The position numbers and the translations under genes were made by a program. Below are positions 1 through 7,652 of a DNA stretch of 8,841 nt, in pieces (positions within the stretch are counted from its first letter, which is position 1; each line of letters starts with the position of its first letter). Source of the stretch: Lactobacillus sp. UBA5804 (GTDB lineage: Bacteria > Bacillota > Bacilli > Lactobacillales > Lactobacillaceae); the NCBI GenBank assembly GCA_002418055.1, contig DIDI01000010.1:1-8841 (forward strand). Reading direction: 5' to 3'. The notes under the pieces are model-generated. The model was not told where the DNA came from. It was given only the letters and a program-made list of their open reading frames with translations, and ran no database searches.

Positions 1-2192
1 AATTAACTGCTTTACAGACCGTAGCGCAGGCAGGCGCTCAGCGGCAGGCCAAGTTTCAGCGTCAAGTTGAGCAATTGACAGCCCGCCGCGAGGCTTTAAG
101 TCAGATTCAAAAGCGGCATGAAGGATACTATTATGGGGTTAGAAACGTCTTAAACCATTTAACCCAATTCCCCGGCGTAATTGGTGCCGTTAGTGAGTTA
201 TTGTCATTTCCAGCTGAGCTAGAGATTGCAATCACTACCGCATTAGGTGGCGGGGTGCAAAACTTGATCACCGATACGCGGTTAAGTGCGCGTAATGCGA
301 TTAATCGGTTGAAAGTCAGTCATGCTGGCCGGGCCACTTTTCTACCACTGGATGGCTTACATAGCTATGAAATTCCGGCTGATATTCGGCATCAACTTAG
401 CCGCAATGCTGGTTTTAAAGGTATTGCGAGTGAGTTGGTGAGTTATACCGGTGAGGCTGATATTTCAGCGGCAATTCATTATTTGTTGGGAAATGTCATT
501 GTGGTTGATCGCATTGAAACCGCCATGCAAATACAGCGTCAGGTGAGACGTTACCATTTAATTACCTTAGACGGCGATGTGGTTTCACCGGGCGGTTCAA
601 TGACTGGTGGTGAGCGTAATCAGCGTAACAATTCACCGCTCCAAACGACTACCGAAATTGCCAAATTGGCCAAGCAACTCAGCCAAATGCAAGCTTCACT
701 GCAAGCTGCTCAGGAAGTTGTAAAAACCAAAGGGCAAGCCGTGACGACTTTGAAAGCAGCTCAAGTCGCTACTCAATTGCAACTCCAAACGCTCACGCAA
801 AAGTTAGGTGAAGCTGCTGTTAATTTTCAGAGCCAAGATCGCGAAGTTAAGCGCTTAAGGGATGCACATACCCAATACAACGAACAGTTGACTAACAAAA
901 AGACTCAGTTAGTTGAAGTCAAAGCTGCCATTGCGGCTAAAACAGATGAGCAAGCGGCTATGACCAAACAGCTTGCAACCGAGAAACAGGAAGTTGCCGC
1001 GCTCGAGACGCGGCTCGCTCATTTTTCCACGGCTAACCAGCAATCACAAACTGAACTTGCTGCCCTTGATGCGAAACTAGCGGTACATGATAATGAGCGA
1101 CTTAATTTACGTAGTAAACAGCGTGAGCAGCGTCAACAAGCGCAGCGGTTAGAACAGACCTTGACTCAATTAAAGCAAAAGCTAGGTGGTCTGACGTCCA
1201 ATGGGCAGCTCTCAACACAAAAACAACAGGAGCTGACCGCAAAAGCCAAGACTTTAGGACAGAAAAAGGCCGAATTATCAGCAAAGCTGGCAACACTCAG
1301 CGGTCAGCTAGGGCAATTTGAGGCCAAGATTGACCAACTTGACCAAGTGGCTGGTCGTAATTACGATTTACGTAAGGATGCGGTCTTGGAACAAGAGCGC
1401 TATTCCATTGCAATCACGAAGTTAACGGGGCAAGTCGAACAGCGACTCGACCAGTTAAGTCATGATTATCATTTAACTTATGAAGCAGCACTAGCTCAAG
1501 CCTCAAGTGAGAATACACCTGAAGCCCGCAGCCAGCTGAAGAAGGCAGTCAAGTTGCACCGGATGTCACTAGCTGACATTGGCCATGTTAATTTGGATGC
1601 GATCACAGAGTATGATGAAGTTAAGCAGCGTTATGATTTTTTGGATCAGCAACAAACTGACCTCATTACCGCTAGAAAAGACCTCGAAGCTTCGATGGCT
1701 GAACTAGACGAGACCGTCAAGCAGCGCTTTAACAAAACCTTCAAGCAAATCGCTGCCAGTTTTGAGGAAATTTTCCCTGTGGTCTTTGGTGGCGGGAGCG
1801 CTAAGCTGATATTAACTGACCCGACTGATTTACTGACAACGGGCGTTGAAATTATCGCGTCACCCCCTGGTAAGCGGCTGCGACGTTTAAGTTTGCTATC
1901 GGGTGGTGAGCGGGCATTAACTGCGATTACCTTGCTATTTGCGATGTTACAAGTGAACACCGTGCCATTCTGTATTCTCGATGAAGTCGAGGCGGCGCTC
2001 GATGAGACTAATGTCACTCGGTTTGCCCAATTCATGCAAAAATATGACATGCATACTCAATTCATCGTGATTACCCACCGCCGCGGGATGATGCAACAAG
2101 CCGACCAATTGTTTGGGGTGGTGATGCAAGAATCTGGGGTATCACGGGTTTTATCGGTGTCGTTAACTGAATGGCAGGAGGACAAGAAATAA
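1..2192 (+). CDS. smc: Chromosome partition protein SMC, 5'-truncated by the window edge
   Basis: SMC is the ATPase core of the SMC-ScpA-ScpB condensin that compacts and segregates the chromosome. The frame is open from base 3, so about 729 residues are visible. A full SMC is near 1,180 residues, so the N-terminal head with Walker A and the outgoing coiled-coil arm lie upstream. What is visible, in order: the end of the first arm, the hinge (about bases 120-620, with GVIGAVSELL, HAGRATFLPL and the closing SPGGSMTGG), a long Gln/Lys/Ala-rich returning coiled coil (about 620-1730), and the C-terminal head. The head carries the ABC signature LSGGE (near 1896-1910), Walker B with D-loop CILDEVEAALDE (near 1971-2006) and the H-loop ITHRRG. 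The stop overlaps the ftsY start by one base. Apparent starts inside the frame, such as the TTG at 75, are not real starts. Nothing suggests decay of the visible part. Confidence 0.97.
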   Translation, partial: LTALQTVAQAGAQRQAKFQRQVEQLTARREALSQIQKRHEGYYYGVRNVLNHLTQFPGVIGAVSELLSFPAELEIAITTALGGGVQNLITDTRLSARNAINRLKVSHAGRATFLPLDGLHSYEIPADIRHQLSRNAGFKGIASELVSYTGEADISAAIHYLLGNVIVVDRIETAMQIQRQVRRYHLITLDGDVVSPGGSMTGGERNQRNNSPLQTTTEIAKLAKQLSQMQASLQAAQEVVKTKGQAVTTLKAAQVATQLQLQTLTQKLGEAAVNFQSQDREVKRLRDAHTQYNEQLTNKKTQLVEVKAAIAAKTDEQAAMTKQLATEKQEVAALETRLAHFSTANQQSQTELAALDAKLAVHDNERLNLRSKQREQRQQAQRLEQTLTQLKQKLGGLTSNGQLSTQKQQELTAKAKTLGQKKAELSAKLATLSGQLGQFEAKIDQLDQVAGRNYDLRKDAVLEQERYSIAITKLTGQVEQRLDQLSHDYHLTYEAALAQASSENTPEARSQLKKAVKLHRMSLADIGHVNLDAITEYDEVKQRYDFLDQQQTDLITARKDLEASMAELDETVKQRFNKTFKQIAASFEEIFPVVFGGGSAKLILTDPTDLLTTGVEIIASPPGKRLRRLSLLSGGERALTAITLLFAMLQVNTVPFCILDEVEAALDETNVTRFAQFMQKYDMHTQFIVITHRRGMMQQADQLFGVVMQESGVSRVLSVSLTEWQEDKK
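2176..2181 (+). promoter_or_regulatory. Ribosome binding site of ftsY
   Basis: AGGAGG lies inside the last codons of smc, ten bases before the ATG at 2192. It fixes the ftsY start there. The upstream in-frame ATG at 2171 precedes this site and would add seven residues (MAGGQEI) ahead of the family-typical MGLFDKIKK beginning. Confidence 0.85.
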
Positions 2193-3271
2193 TGGGTTTA
2201 TTTGATAAAATTAAAAAATCACTTTTTGGTGGTCCTGATGATGAAATCACGAAACCTGAAGTCAATAATAAAGATGAAGCGGCGGTACCAAGTGAGCCGA
2301 ATGAAGCTGCACCTGAACCTGAACCAGCAGCAACCACGACTAATACTGAAGCGTTATACGAACAGGGACTGGAAAAAACGAGTGCTGGTTTTGGCGCCCG
2401 CCTAAATGCTTTTTTCGCACAATTTAGAACCGTTGATGAAGATTTTTTTGATGAGCTGGAAGAATTATTAATCGAATCAGATGTTGGGTTTGAGACCGCA
2501 CAAGCAGTGACGGACCAACTGCGCGACGAAGCAAAGTTGCAAAAGGCAAAATCGCGTCAAGAATTGAAGGCTGTCATTATCGAAAAGCTGGTGGCTTTAT
2601 ATGAAGATAATGCTTCTGAAGCCGATGAGCATTTACGTCGAAGTGCGACCAAGCCCACGATTTATCTCTTTGTTGGGGTAAATGGTGCTGGTAAGACCAC
2701 CACGATTGGTAAGCTCGCAACGCGGTATCAAAAGGCAGGTCATAAGGTTTTACTAGCAGCGGCTGATACCTTTCGAGCTGGCGCTGTGGCGCAATTAGAG
2801 GCCTGGGGAAAGCGTGCTGGTGTGCCCGTTGTAACTGGGGAACCTGCGGCTGATCCCGCTTCGGTCGTTTATGATGCGACCGTCAAAGCCCAGACTGAAG
2901 GCTACGATTATTTGTTGGTTGATACGGCTGGTCGACTTCAGAACAAAGCAAACTTGATGGCCGAGCTGGATAAAATTAATCGCACGATTAAGAAAATCTT
3001 GCCGGCAGAGCCAACTGAAACCTTGTTAGTTCTAGATGGGTCAACCGGCCAGAATGCGCTCTTACAAGCGAAAGATTTTGACCAGACGACTAAATTAACA
3101 GGTTTAGTACTAACTAAAATTGATGGTTCATCTAAAGGCGGGGTCATTTTAGCTATTCGTCATGAATTAAAATTACCTGTTAAACTGGTGGGATTAGGCG
3201 AGAAGCCAGAAGATTTAGCTGACTTTGATGCCACAAGTTATGCCCTCGGGCTATTTCATGATTTGGCTTAG
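2192..3271 (+). CDS. ftsY: Signal recognition particle receptor GTPase FtsY
   Basis: FtsY is the membrane-associated receptor that docks the SRP-ribosome complex through a mutually activating GTPase heterodimer with Ffh, delivering nascent membrane proteins to the Sec translocon. The product has 359 residues. It starts with the amphipathic MGLFDKIKKSLFGG, followed by a short acidic, Pro/Ala-rich A domain (about residues 15-52). The helical N domain follows (about 53-150), then the G domain with G1 GVNGAGKTT (162-170), ADTFRAGA (191-198), DTAGR (244-248), TKID (308-311) and the closing GLGEKPEDL (334-342). All GTPase motifs are intact. The start at 2192 is chosen from the AGGAGG at 2176 and the family N-terminus. 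The stop of smc and this ATG share one base (TAATG), which implies translational coupling. The short A domain is usual for Gram-positive FtsY. Confidence 0.97.
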   Translation: MGLFDKIKKSLFGGPDDEITKPEVNNKDEAAVPSEPNEAAPEPEPAATTTNTEALYEQGLEKTSAGFGARLNAFFAQFRTVDEDFFDELEELLIESDVGFETAQAVTDQLRDEAKLQKAKSRQELKAVIIEKLVALYEDNASEADEHLRRSATKPTIYLFVGVNGAGKTTTIGKLATRYQKAGHKVLLAAADTFRAGAVAQLEAWGKRAGVPVVTGEPAADPASVVYDATVKAQTEGYDYLLVDTAGRLQNKANLMAELDKINRTIKKILPAEPTETLLVLDGSTGQNALLQAKDFDQTTKLTGLVLTKIDGSSKGGVILAIRHELKLPVKLVGLGEKPEDLADFDATSYALGLFHDLA

Positions 3272-3278
3272 CGCCAAA
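3262..3278 (+). other. Small hairpin across the ftsY stop codon
   Basis: TTTGGC and GCCAAA form a perfect 6-bp stem around a 5-base loop that contains the ftsY stop. No T tract follows, so it is not an intrinsic terminator. It ends five bases before the AAGGAG of the next gene and could slightly affect initiation or mRNA processing. It may equally be chance. Confidence 0.25.
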
Positions 3279-3295
3279 CATAAAGGAGTAAAGAT

Positions 3296-4720
3296 ATGAA
3301 AGAATATGCGGCATGTACCACCGTGTTAGTCGGAAAAAAAGCTTCAATCACCGGTGCAACGATGATTGCGCGCAACGATGATACGTTTGCACCAATTACA
3401 CCACAGAAATTTATTGTTGAACCAGCTGTCAAAGGTAAACCTGGCCGCACCATTAAGTCTTGGCTAAATAAGTTCGAAATGGAGTTGCCTGCTGATGCCC
3501 AGCGTGTTCCAGCTGTGCCCAATGTTGATTATCAACACTGTGGTTATTACGATGAAAGTGGGATTAATGAAGCCAATGTTGCCATGTCTTGTACCGAATC
3601 GACTTATGGCAATGAACGGACGCTTGCGTTTGATCCCTTAGTCGTCGATGGGCTTGACGAAGATTGCATGCAAACCGTGGTACTGCCTTACATTAATAGT
3701 GCTCGTGCAGGGGTTAAGCGCTTAGGGGAGCTTATTGCCAAGTTTGGCTCAGCTGCTGGAAACTCTGTCTTATTTAGTGATGCCAATGAAGTCTGGTACA
3801 TGGAAATTGTGACTGGACATCATTACGTGGCACAGCGGATTCCTGATGATGCGTATGCGATTGCGGCCAATCGGGTCTCGATTGAGCAAGTTGACTTTCA
3901 GGCACCTGATGACTTTATTTGGAGTGATGGCATTCGGGAATTTGTTGAGACCTATCATTTGAATCCTGATCAAACTGGCTGGAATTTCCGTCATATTTTT
4001 GGGACTTATACTGAGCAAGACCGGCATTACAACACGAGTCGTATCTGGTATGGGCAGAAGTACTTCAACCCAGAATTAGATCAAGATCCCGAAGACCCTG
4101 ATTTACCTTTCATTCGCCGCACGAGTAAAAAGATTAGTCGTGAGGATATTCAATTTATTTTAGGCAGTCATTATCAAGACACGCTTTTTGATCCATTTGG
4201 CAAGGGAAGTTCAGAGGAGCGGCATCGTTTTCGGCCAATTGGGTTAAACCGGACGCAAAACTCGCATATTCTCGAACTGACTGACAGTGAAAATGCAGGG
4301 ACAGCTGGGGTTATGTGGCTATGTATTGGTGGTCCAACCTTTACGCCGTTTATTCCCTTCTTTAGTAATATGTCAGATACCGATGCTAGTTTCAATCAAA
4401 CGGCAATGACCTACAATCGGCGGGATGCTTGGTGGTATTACAAGGGTCTAGCTGCTTTAGTTGAAAGTCATTATCCGCAATTTGTCCAATTAGATATTAA
4501 ATATTTAGAAAAGCTCAACACCTATTATCGTCGCCGCGTGGTGGAAGTGCGACGCGAAGCTGCCAAGTTAACCGGTGAAGCGTTAACTCACTATCTGACA
4601 CAGGCGAACCAAGAGACCGTGGCTTATACGCGGCAAGAAACTGAAGCCTTTTGCGGGAAGATGTTAACGCAGGCGATTGGCTTATCGAAGCTGACTTTTA
4701 ACATGGATGCTAACTTGTAA
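3296..4720 (+). CDS. pepD: C69-family dipeptidase (PepD type)
   Basis: This is a cytoplasmic N-terminal-nucleophile dipeptidase of MEROPS family C69, which cleaves a broad range of dipeptides. Lactobacilli often have several paralogues that use peptides from protein breakdown. The product has 474 residues, the usual length. The N-terminus reads MKEYAACTTVLVGKKAS; Cys7 is the expected nucleophile, exposed after removal of a six-residue propeptide. The family motif TMIARNDD follows at 22-29. Further family stretches include EVWYMEIVTGHHYVAQRIPDD and, near the C-terminus, a basic/helical region. No signal peptide is visible, which fits a cytoplasmic enzyme. AAGGAG at 3283-3288 lies seven bases before the ATG. 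Only 24 bases separate it from ftsY and I see no clear promoter, so it may be read through from the smc-ftsY transcript. The exact substrate preference and the paralogue letter cannot be told from sequence. Confidence 0.93.
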   Translation: MKEYAACTTVLVGKKASITGATMIARNDDTFAPITPQKFIVEPAVKGKPGRTIKSWLNKFEMELPADAQRVPAVPNVDYQHCGYYDESGINEANVAMSCTESTYGNERTLAFDPLVVDGLDEDCMQTVVLPYINSARAGVKRLGELIAKFGSAAGNSVLFSDANEVWYMEIVTGHHYVAQRIPDDAYAIAANRVSIEQVDFQAPDDFIWSDGIREFVETYHLNPDQTGWNFRHIFGTYTEQDRHYNTSRIWYGQKYFNPELDQDPEDPDLPFIRRTSKKISREDIQFILGSHYQDTLFDPFGKGSSEERHRFRPIGLNRTQNSHILELTDSENAGTAGVMWLCIGGPTFTPFIPFFSNMSDTDASFNQTAMTYNRRDAWWYYKGLAALVESHYPQFVQLDIKYLEKLNTYYRRRVVEVRREAAKLTGEALTHYLTQANQETVAYTRQETEAFCGKMLTQAIGLSKLTFNMDANL

Positions 4721-4739
4721 TCACCTGTTTAGGTTGAAA

Positions 4740-4745
4740 TGAGGT
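4740..4745 (+). promoter_or_regulatory. Ribosome binding site that decides the asparaginase start
   Basis: TGAGGT matches part of the anti-Shine-Dalgarno complement and lies five bases before the ATG at 4751. The alternative in-frame ATG at 4739 overlaps this site and has only a poor AGG-like sequence ahead of it. The site therefore favours the later start, which gives MARKRLLLLTTGGTIAS. Confidence 0.6.
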
Positions 4746-4750
4746 ACTGC

Positions 4751-5740
4751 ATGGCTCGCAAACGTTTATTATTATTAACAACCGGTGGCACGATTGCTTC
4801 GGTGGTCTCCGATACGGGTCTGGTCCCAAGAACTAAAGGTGAAGCGTTACTGGCACAATTGGGGACACTGCCGTATGACGTGGCGGTTAAAGATATTTTG
4901 CAACTGGATTCGTCTAATATTCAACCAGAAGAGTGGCAGTTGATTGCTCAGGAAATTGATGCACAGCGTGGCCATTATGACGGGATTGTGTTGTCGCATG
5001 GAACTGATACGATGGCTTATACGGCATCGATGTTATCCTTTATGTTGCAACAAATTGATTTGCCGGTGGTTTTAACGGGAAGCCAAGTACCGATTAATGT
5101 GGTTTTGAGTGATGCCGCTGAAAATTTGCGATTGGCTTTTGCTGGTGCAGCCAATTGCCCGCCCGGGGTCTATTTAGCGTTCAATCGGCGCATCTTTTTG
5201 GGTTGCCGAAGTGTCAAGGTCAGAACGACTAATTTTAATGCCTTTGAGAGTGTCAATGCTGATCCAGTCGCAGAAGTGACCTCTGATGGGTTAGTGCGCC
5301 ATGAGTTACCGCGACCAGTTGGAAAACCTTATCAAATGCGCACCAAGATTGAGACCCATATCTCACTGATTAAGTTGTTTCCTGGCTTTGATCCGGATTT
5401 ACTCTTTGCGATGGTCCAAAATGGGTGTCGCGGAATCGTGATTGAGGGTTACGGCTTAGGTGGGATGACTTCGGTGCGCCGTAATATGATAGCTGCGACG
5501 GGTAAGCTCATTCGCATGGGCATTCCAGTGGTCGCCTGCAGCCAATGTCTCTATGAACGGAGTGATTTAACTAAGTATGAGGTTGGTCGCTTAGCGCTAT
5601 TAGAGGGCGCCATTAGTGCGCATGATATGACCTCTGAAAGTGCTGTGACGAAGCTCATGTGGGCCTTAGGCCAAGGCCTTGATGTGGCCCAAATTAGCAA
5701 GTTATTTGCGACCAATCTGGTGGGCGAAGTCACGTGCTAG
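4751..5740 (+). CDS. ansA: L-asparaginase, type I cytoplasmic (AnsA-like)
   Basis: The enzyme hydrolyses L-asparagine to L-aspartate and ammonia. From the preferred start it has 329 residues, close to the usual length of type I asparaginases, and no signal peptide, unlike the periplasmic type II enzymes. The N-terminal catalytic motif TTGGTIAS supplies Thr14. HGTDTM (83-88) supplies the second catalytic pair, Thr85 and Asp86. PVVLTGSQ (105-112) follows, and Lys156 in SVKVRTTNF occupies the usual catalytic lysine position. The C-terminal domain contains GYGLGG, typical of this branch. All catalytic residues expected of the family are visible. It lies 30 bases after the dipeptidase gene and is probably co-transcribed with it. 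Together they would release and deaminate asparagine from peptides, an inference from adjacency only. Type II or a glutaminase-active member is less likely given the missing signal peptide. Confidence 0.93.
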   Translation: MARKRLLLLTTGGTIASVVSDTGLVPRTKGEALLAQLGTLPYDVAVKDILQLDSSNIQPEEWQLIAQEIDAQRGHYDGIVLSHGTDTMAYTASMLSFMLQQIDLPVVLTGSQVPINVVLSDAAENLRLAFAGAANCPPGVYLAFNRRIFLGCRSVKVRTTNFNAFESVNADPVAEVTSDGLVRHELPRPVGKPYQMRTKIETHISLIKLFPGFDPDLLFAMVQNGCRGIVIEGYGLGGMTSVRRNMIAATGKLIRMGIPVVACSQCLYERSDLTKYEVGRLALLEGAISAHDMTSESAVTKLMWALGQGLDVAQISKLFATNLVGEVTC

Positions 5741-5764
5741 TAGCTGTGATTGTCACTAGTTTTT
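5737..5764 (+). terminator. Possible weak terminator after the asparaginase gene
   Basis: GTGA-TTG-TCAC (5746-5756) forms a short perfect stem. Three more pairs, CTA (5737-5739) with TAG (5757-5759), are possible across a six-base left bulge. Five T residues follow (5760-5764). The bulge makes it weak, and it overlaps the proposed ylxM promoter. It may be only a partial terminator or chance. Confidence 0.25.
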
Positions 5765-5772
5765 GCTATACT
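5744..5772 (+). promoter_or_regulatory. Probable extended -10 promoter for ylxM-ffh
   Basis: TATACT (5767-5772) is preceded by TGC, giving a TGnTATACT extended -10 element. The best -35 at 17-base spacing is CTGTGA (5744-5749), three of six matches, which an extended -10 promoter tolerates. It lies in the 48-base gap between the asparaginase gene and ylxM. Transcription would begin near 5779, at the edge of the ribosome binding site, so the leader would be about ten bases. Confidence 0.5.
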
Positions 5773-5778
5773 AACTAA

Positions 5779-5784
5779 AGGTGG
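5779..5784 (+). promoter_or_regulatory. Ribosome binding site that decides the ylxM start
   Basis: AGGTGG, part of AAAGGTGG, lies four bases before the ATG at 5789. The frame is open upstream to a TTG at 5750, but no ribosome binding site serves that codon and the added residues do not resemble YlxM. Confidence 0.7.
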
Positions 5785-5788
5785 TCAT

Positions 5789-6136
5789 ATGGATCGATTA
5801 ACTAAGAATGAACAATTAGGTGATTTATATGCTTATTACCGGGCGCTTTTGACGCCTGGGCAGCAGCGTTATTTTGAAGCTTACTACTATGATGACTGGT
5901 CGTTGGGTGAAATTGCTACTAATCATCAAGTGTCACGCCAAGCGGTTTACGATAATTTGAAGCGTAGTAGTGAGAGTCTGGTAAAGTACGAGGCTAAATT
6001 ACATTTACGTGCGAATGATGATCGACTTGAGCAGCGATTGTTAACGGTATTAGCCTCACTAAACCAGCAAGATCTTCCAGCTGCACAACACCAACTACAG
6101 ATTATATTGAACCAAATTAGAGGAGTATCAGGCTGA
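5789..6136 (+). CDS. ylxM: YlxM family SRP-associated DNA-binding-like protein
   Basis: This small helical protein of the UPF0122/YlxM family is encoded next to ffh in most Firmicutes. In streptococci the homologue has been reported to bind SRP components and influence SRP GTPase activity; its exact role is unsettled. It has 115 residues from the chosen start. After an N-terminal helix comes LTPGQQRYFEAYYYDDWSLG, then a helix-turn-helix of the sigma-70 region 4 type (about residues 38-60, with SLGEIATNHQVSRQAVYDNL). A Gln-rich helical tail completes it. Despite the DNA-binding fold, family members are usually placed with protein targeting because of the invariant linkage to ffh. Its TGA shares one base with the ffh ATG (TGATG), so the two are translationally coupled. 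Confidence 0.93.
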   Translation: MDRLTKNEQLGDLYAYYRALLTPGQQRYFEAYYYDDWSLGEIATNHQVSRQAVYDNLKRSSESLVKYEAKLHLRANDDRLEQRLLTVLASLNQQDLPAAQHQLQIILNQIRGVSG

Positions 6137-7560
6137 TGGCTTTTGAAAATTTAAGTGAACGCATTCAAAAAGCGCTGCGCAATTTGACCGGTAAAGGGCG
6201 AATTTCGCAGGACGATATCAACCAAGCCAGTCGCGAGATTCGCTTGGCTTTGCTAGAGGCAGATGTCAACTTTAAGGTTGTTAAAGACTTTATCAAGACC
6301 ATTAAACAGGCAGCACTTGGTAAGGATGTGCAAGCCTCATTGAATCCAGGTCAGCAAGTCATTAAGATTGTTAATGCAGAATTGACCAAGATGATGGGGG
6401 AAGCGAGTGTTCCGCTCAACCAAGCACCGCATATTCCTACTGTCATCATGATGGTCGGTTTGCAAGGGACGGGGAAGACAACCACTGCCGGTAAGCTAGC
6501 TTTAAAATTAAAGAAAACCAAAAATGCGCGGCCGTTGTTAATTGCAGGTGATATTTATCGCCCTGCAGCAATCACACAATTAGAGCAAATTGGTGCGCAA
6601 ATTGATGTTCCCGTTTATAGTGAGGCCAGCCAGAGTGTCCCCGATATTGTTGCTGGGGGATTAGCACAGGCTGCCAGCCAGAAGAATGACTATGTCATTA
6701 TTGATACGGCGGGTCGACTTGAAATTGATGATGCCCTCATGCAAGAACTTGTGGCTGTCAAAGCACTTGCAAAGCCAGATAATATTTTGCTTGTTGTTGA
6801 TGCGATGACTGGTCAGGTGGCGGCCGATATATCCAAGGCTTTTGATGATCAGCTGGATATTACGGGGGTTGTCTTAACCAAGTTAGATGGTGATACTCGT
6901 GGTGGGGCAGCCCTGTCAATCCGAGCTGTTACGGGAAAGCCGATTATTTATACGGGTGAAGGTGAAAAGCTGACTGATTTAGCTGCTTTCCACCCTGATC
7001 GCATGTCCTCACGTATTTTAGGCATGGGCGACATGCTGACCCTGATTGAGCAAGCTGAACAAGATTACGATGCCAAGGAGGCTGCAAAAGTTGCCGCCAA
7101 GATGCGTGAAAACACCTTCGATTTCAACGATTTTGTGGATCAGCTTGAACAAGTTCAAAAGATGGGGCCACTGGATCAAATCATGAAAATGATTCCGGGT
7201 ATGGCGAATAATCCGCAACTCAAGAATTTCCAGATTGATGACCATCAAATTGCCCATACCAAGGCGATTGTGTATTCCATGACCCTGCATGAGCGTGAAA
7301 ATCCGGATGAGCTAACCCCGAGCCGTAGACGCCGGATTGCGGCTGGTTCTGGCCGTCCAATTGTGGAAGTTAACCGCATGATTAAACAGTTTAAACAAGC
7401 CCGCGATATGATGAGCAAAGTTTCCAAGGGTAACTTCAAAGGGATGGAGAATTTGCCAGGGATGGATAGTCCGATGGCAAAGATGGCGATGCGGTCAATG
7501 AATCACAAGCTAAAGAAAAACAAGAAGAAGCGGCTTAAAATGCGGCATTTCCATTCTTAA
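6136..7560 (+). CDS. ffh: Signal recognition particle protein Ffh (SRP54)
   Basis: Ffh is the protein subunit of SRP. It binds signal sequences as they leave the ribosome, binds 4.5S/6S SRP RNA, and pairs with FtsY in GTP-dependent membrane targeting. The product has 474 residues, within the usual range. The N domain (1 to about 98) is followed by the G domain with G1 GLQGTGKTTT (108-117), DTAGR (190-194), TKLDGDTRGG (248-257) and TGEGEKLTDL (273-282). The methionine-rich M domain (about 296-474) has the finger-loop region KMGPLDQIMKMIPGM (342-356) and the SRP-RNA binding helix TPSRRRRIAAGSGRP (394-408). It ends in a strongly basic tail (KNKKKRLKMR). AGAGGAG at 6119-6125 lies ten bases before the ATG, within the end of ylxM. 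A strong terminator follows directly. Confidence 0.97.
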   Translation: MAFENLSERIQKALRNLTGKGRISQDDINQASREIRLALLEADVNFKVVKDFIKTIKQAALGKDVQASLNPGQQVIKIVNAELTKMMGEASVPLNQAPHIPTVIMMVGLQGTGKTTTAGKLALKLKKTKNARPLLIAGDIYRPAAITQLEQIGAQIDVPVYSEASQSVPDIVAGGLAQAASQKNDYVIIDTAGRLEIDDALMQELVAVKALAKPDNILLVVDAMTGQVAADISKAFDDQLDITGVVLTKLDGDTRGGAALSIRAVTGKPIIYTGEGEKLTDLAAFHPDRMSSRILGMGDMLTLIEQAEQDYDAKEAAKVAAKMRENTFDFNDFVDQLEQVQKMGPLDQIMKMIPGMANNPQLKNFQIDDHQIAHTKAIVYSMTLHERENPDELTPSRRRRIAAGSGRPIVEVNRMIKQFKQARDMMSKVSKGNFKGMENLPGMDSPMAKMAMRSMNHKLKKNKKKRLKMRHFHS

Positions 7561-7566
7561 TTCATT

Positions 7567-7610
7567 AAAACTAGCCTGCAAAGGAAAATTACTTTACAGG
7601 CTAGTTTTTT
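7567..7610 (+). terminator. Strong intrinsic terminator after ffh
   Basis: AAAACTAGCCTG (7567-7578) pairs perfectly with CAGGCTAGTTTT (7597-7608). After a C-A mismatch the stem continues with AAAG/CTTT around an eight-base loop. The right arm runs into TTTTTT (7605-7610). It starts six bases after the ffh stop. The A-rich left arm and T-rich right arm also allow some function from the opposite strand. Confidence 0.88.
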
Positions 7611-7621
7611 CATGATATAGT
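7593..7621 (+). promoter_or_regulatory. rpsP promoter nested in the ffh terminator
   Basis: TTTACA (7593-7598) and TATAGT (7616-7621) are separated by 17 bases, and TGA directly before the -10 gives an extended -10. Each box matches the consensus at five of six positions. The -35 lies in the 3' arm of the ffh terminator and the T tract falls in the spacer. Predicted transcription start is near 7628, giving a leader of about 25 bases to rpsP. Confidence 0.75.
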
Positions 7622-7652
7622 AGTCTCTGTTAAGTTTTAGGAGGAAAATTAC

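Noticed and set aside
1646..2050. A 134-residue reverse-strand reading frame, and other reverse frames such as 2071-2337 and 7018-7290
   Set aside because: They lie wholly opposite well-supported genes, show no recognisable family motif and lack good ribosome binding sites. They are shadows of the coding strand.
75..2192. A complete 705-residue protein starting at the TTG at 75
   Set aside because: The frame is open back to base 3 and the visible domains are the hinge and C-terminal half of SMC. The gene continues upstream of the window.
4691..4721. Possible promoter CTGACT with TGTAAT at the end of the dipeptidase gene, serving the asparaginase gene
   Set aside because: The spacing is 19 bases, the -35 match is modest and there is no TG extension. 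It is too weak to call.
4723..4734. Hairpin ACCT-GTTT-AGGT between the dipeptidase and asparaginase genes
   Set aside because: The stem is four pairs and no T tract follows, so it is not a credible terminator or regulatory element.
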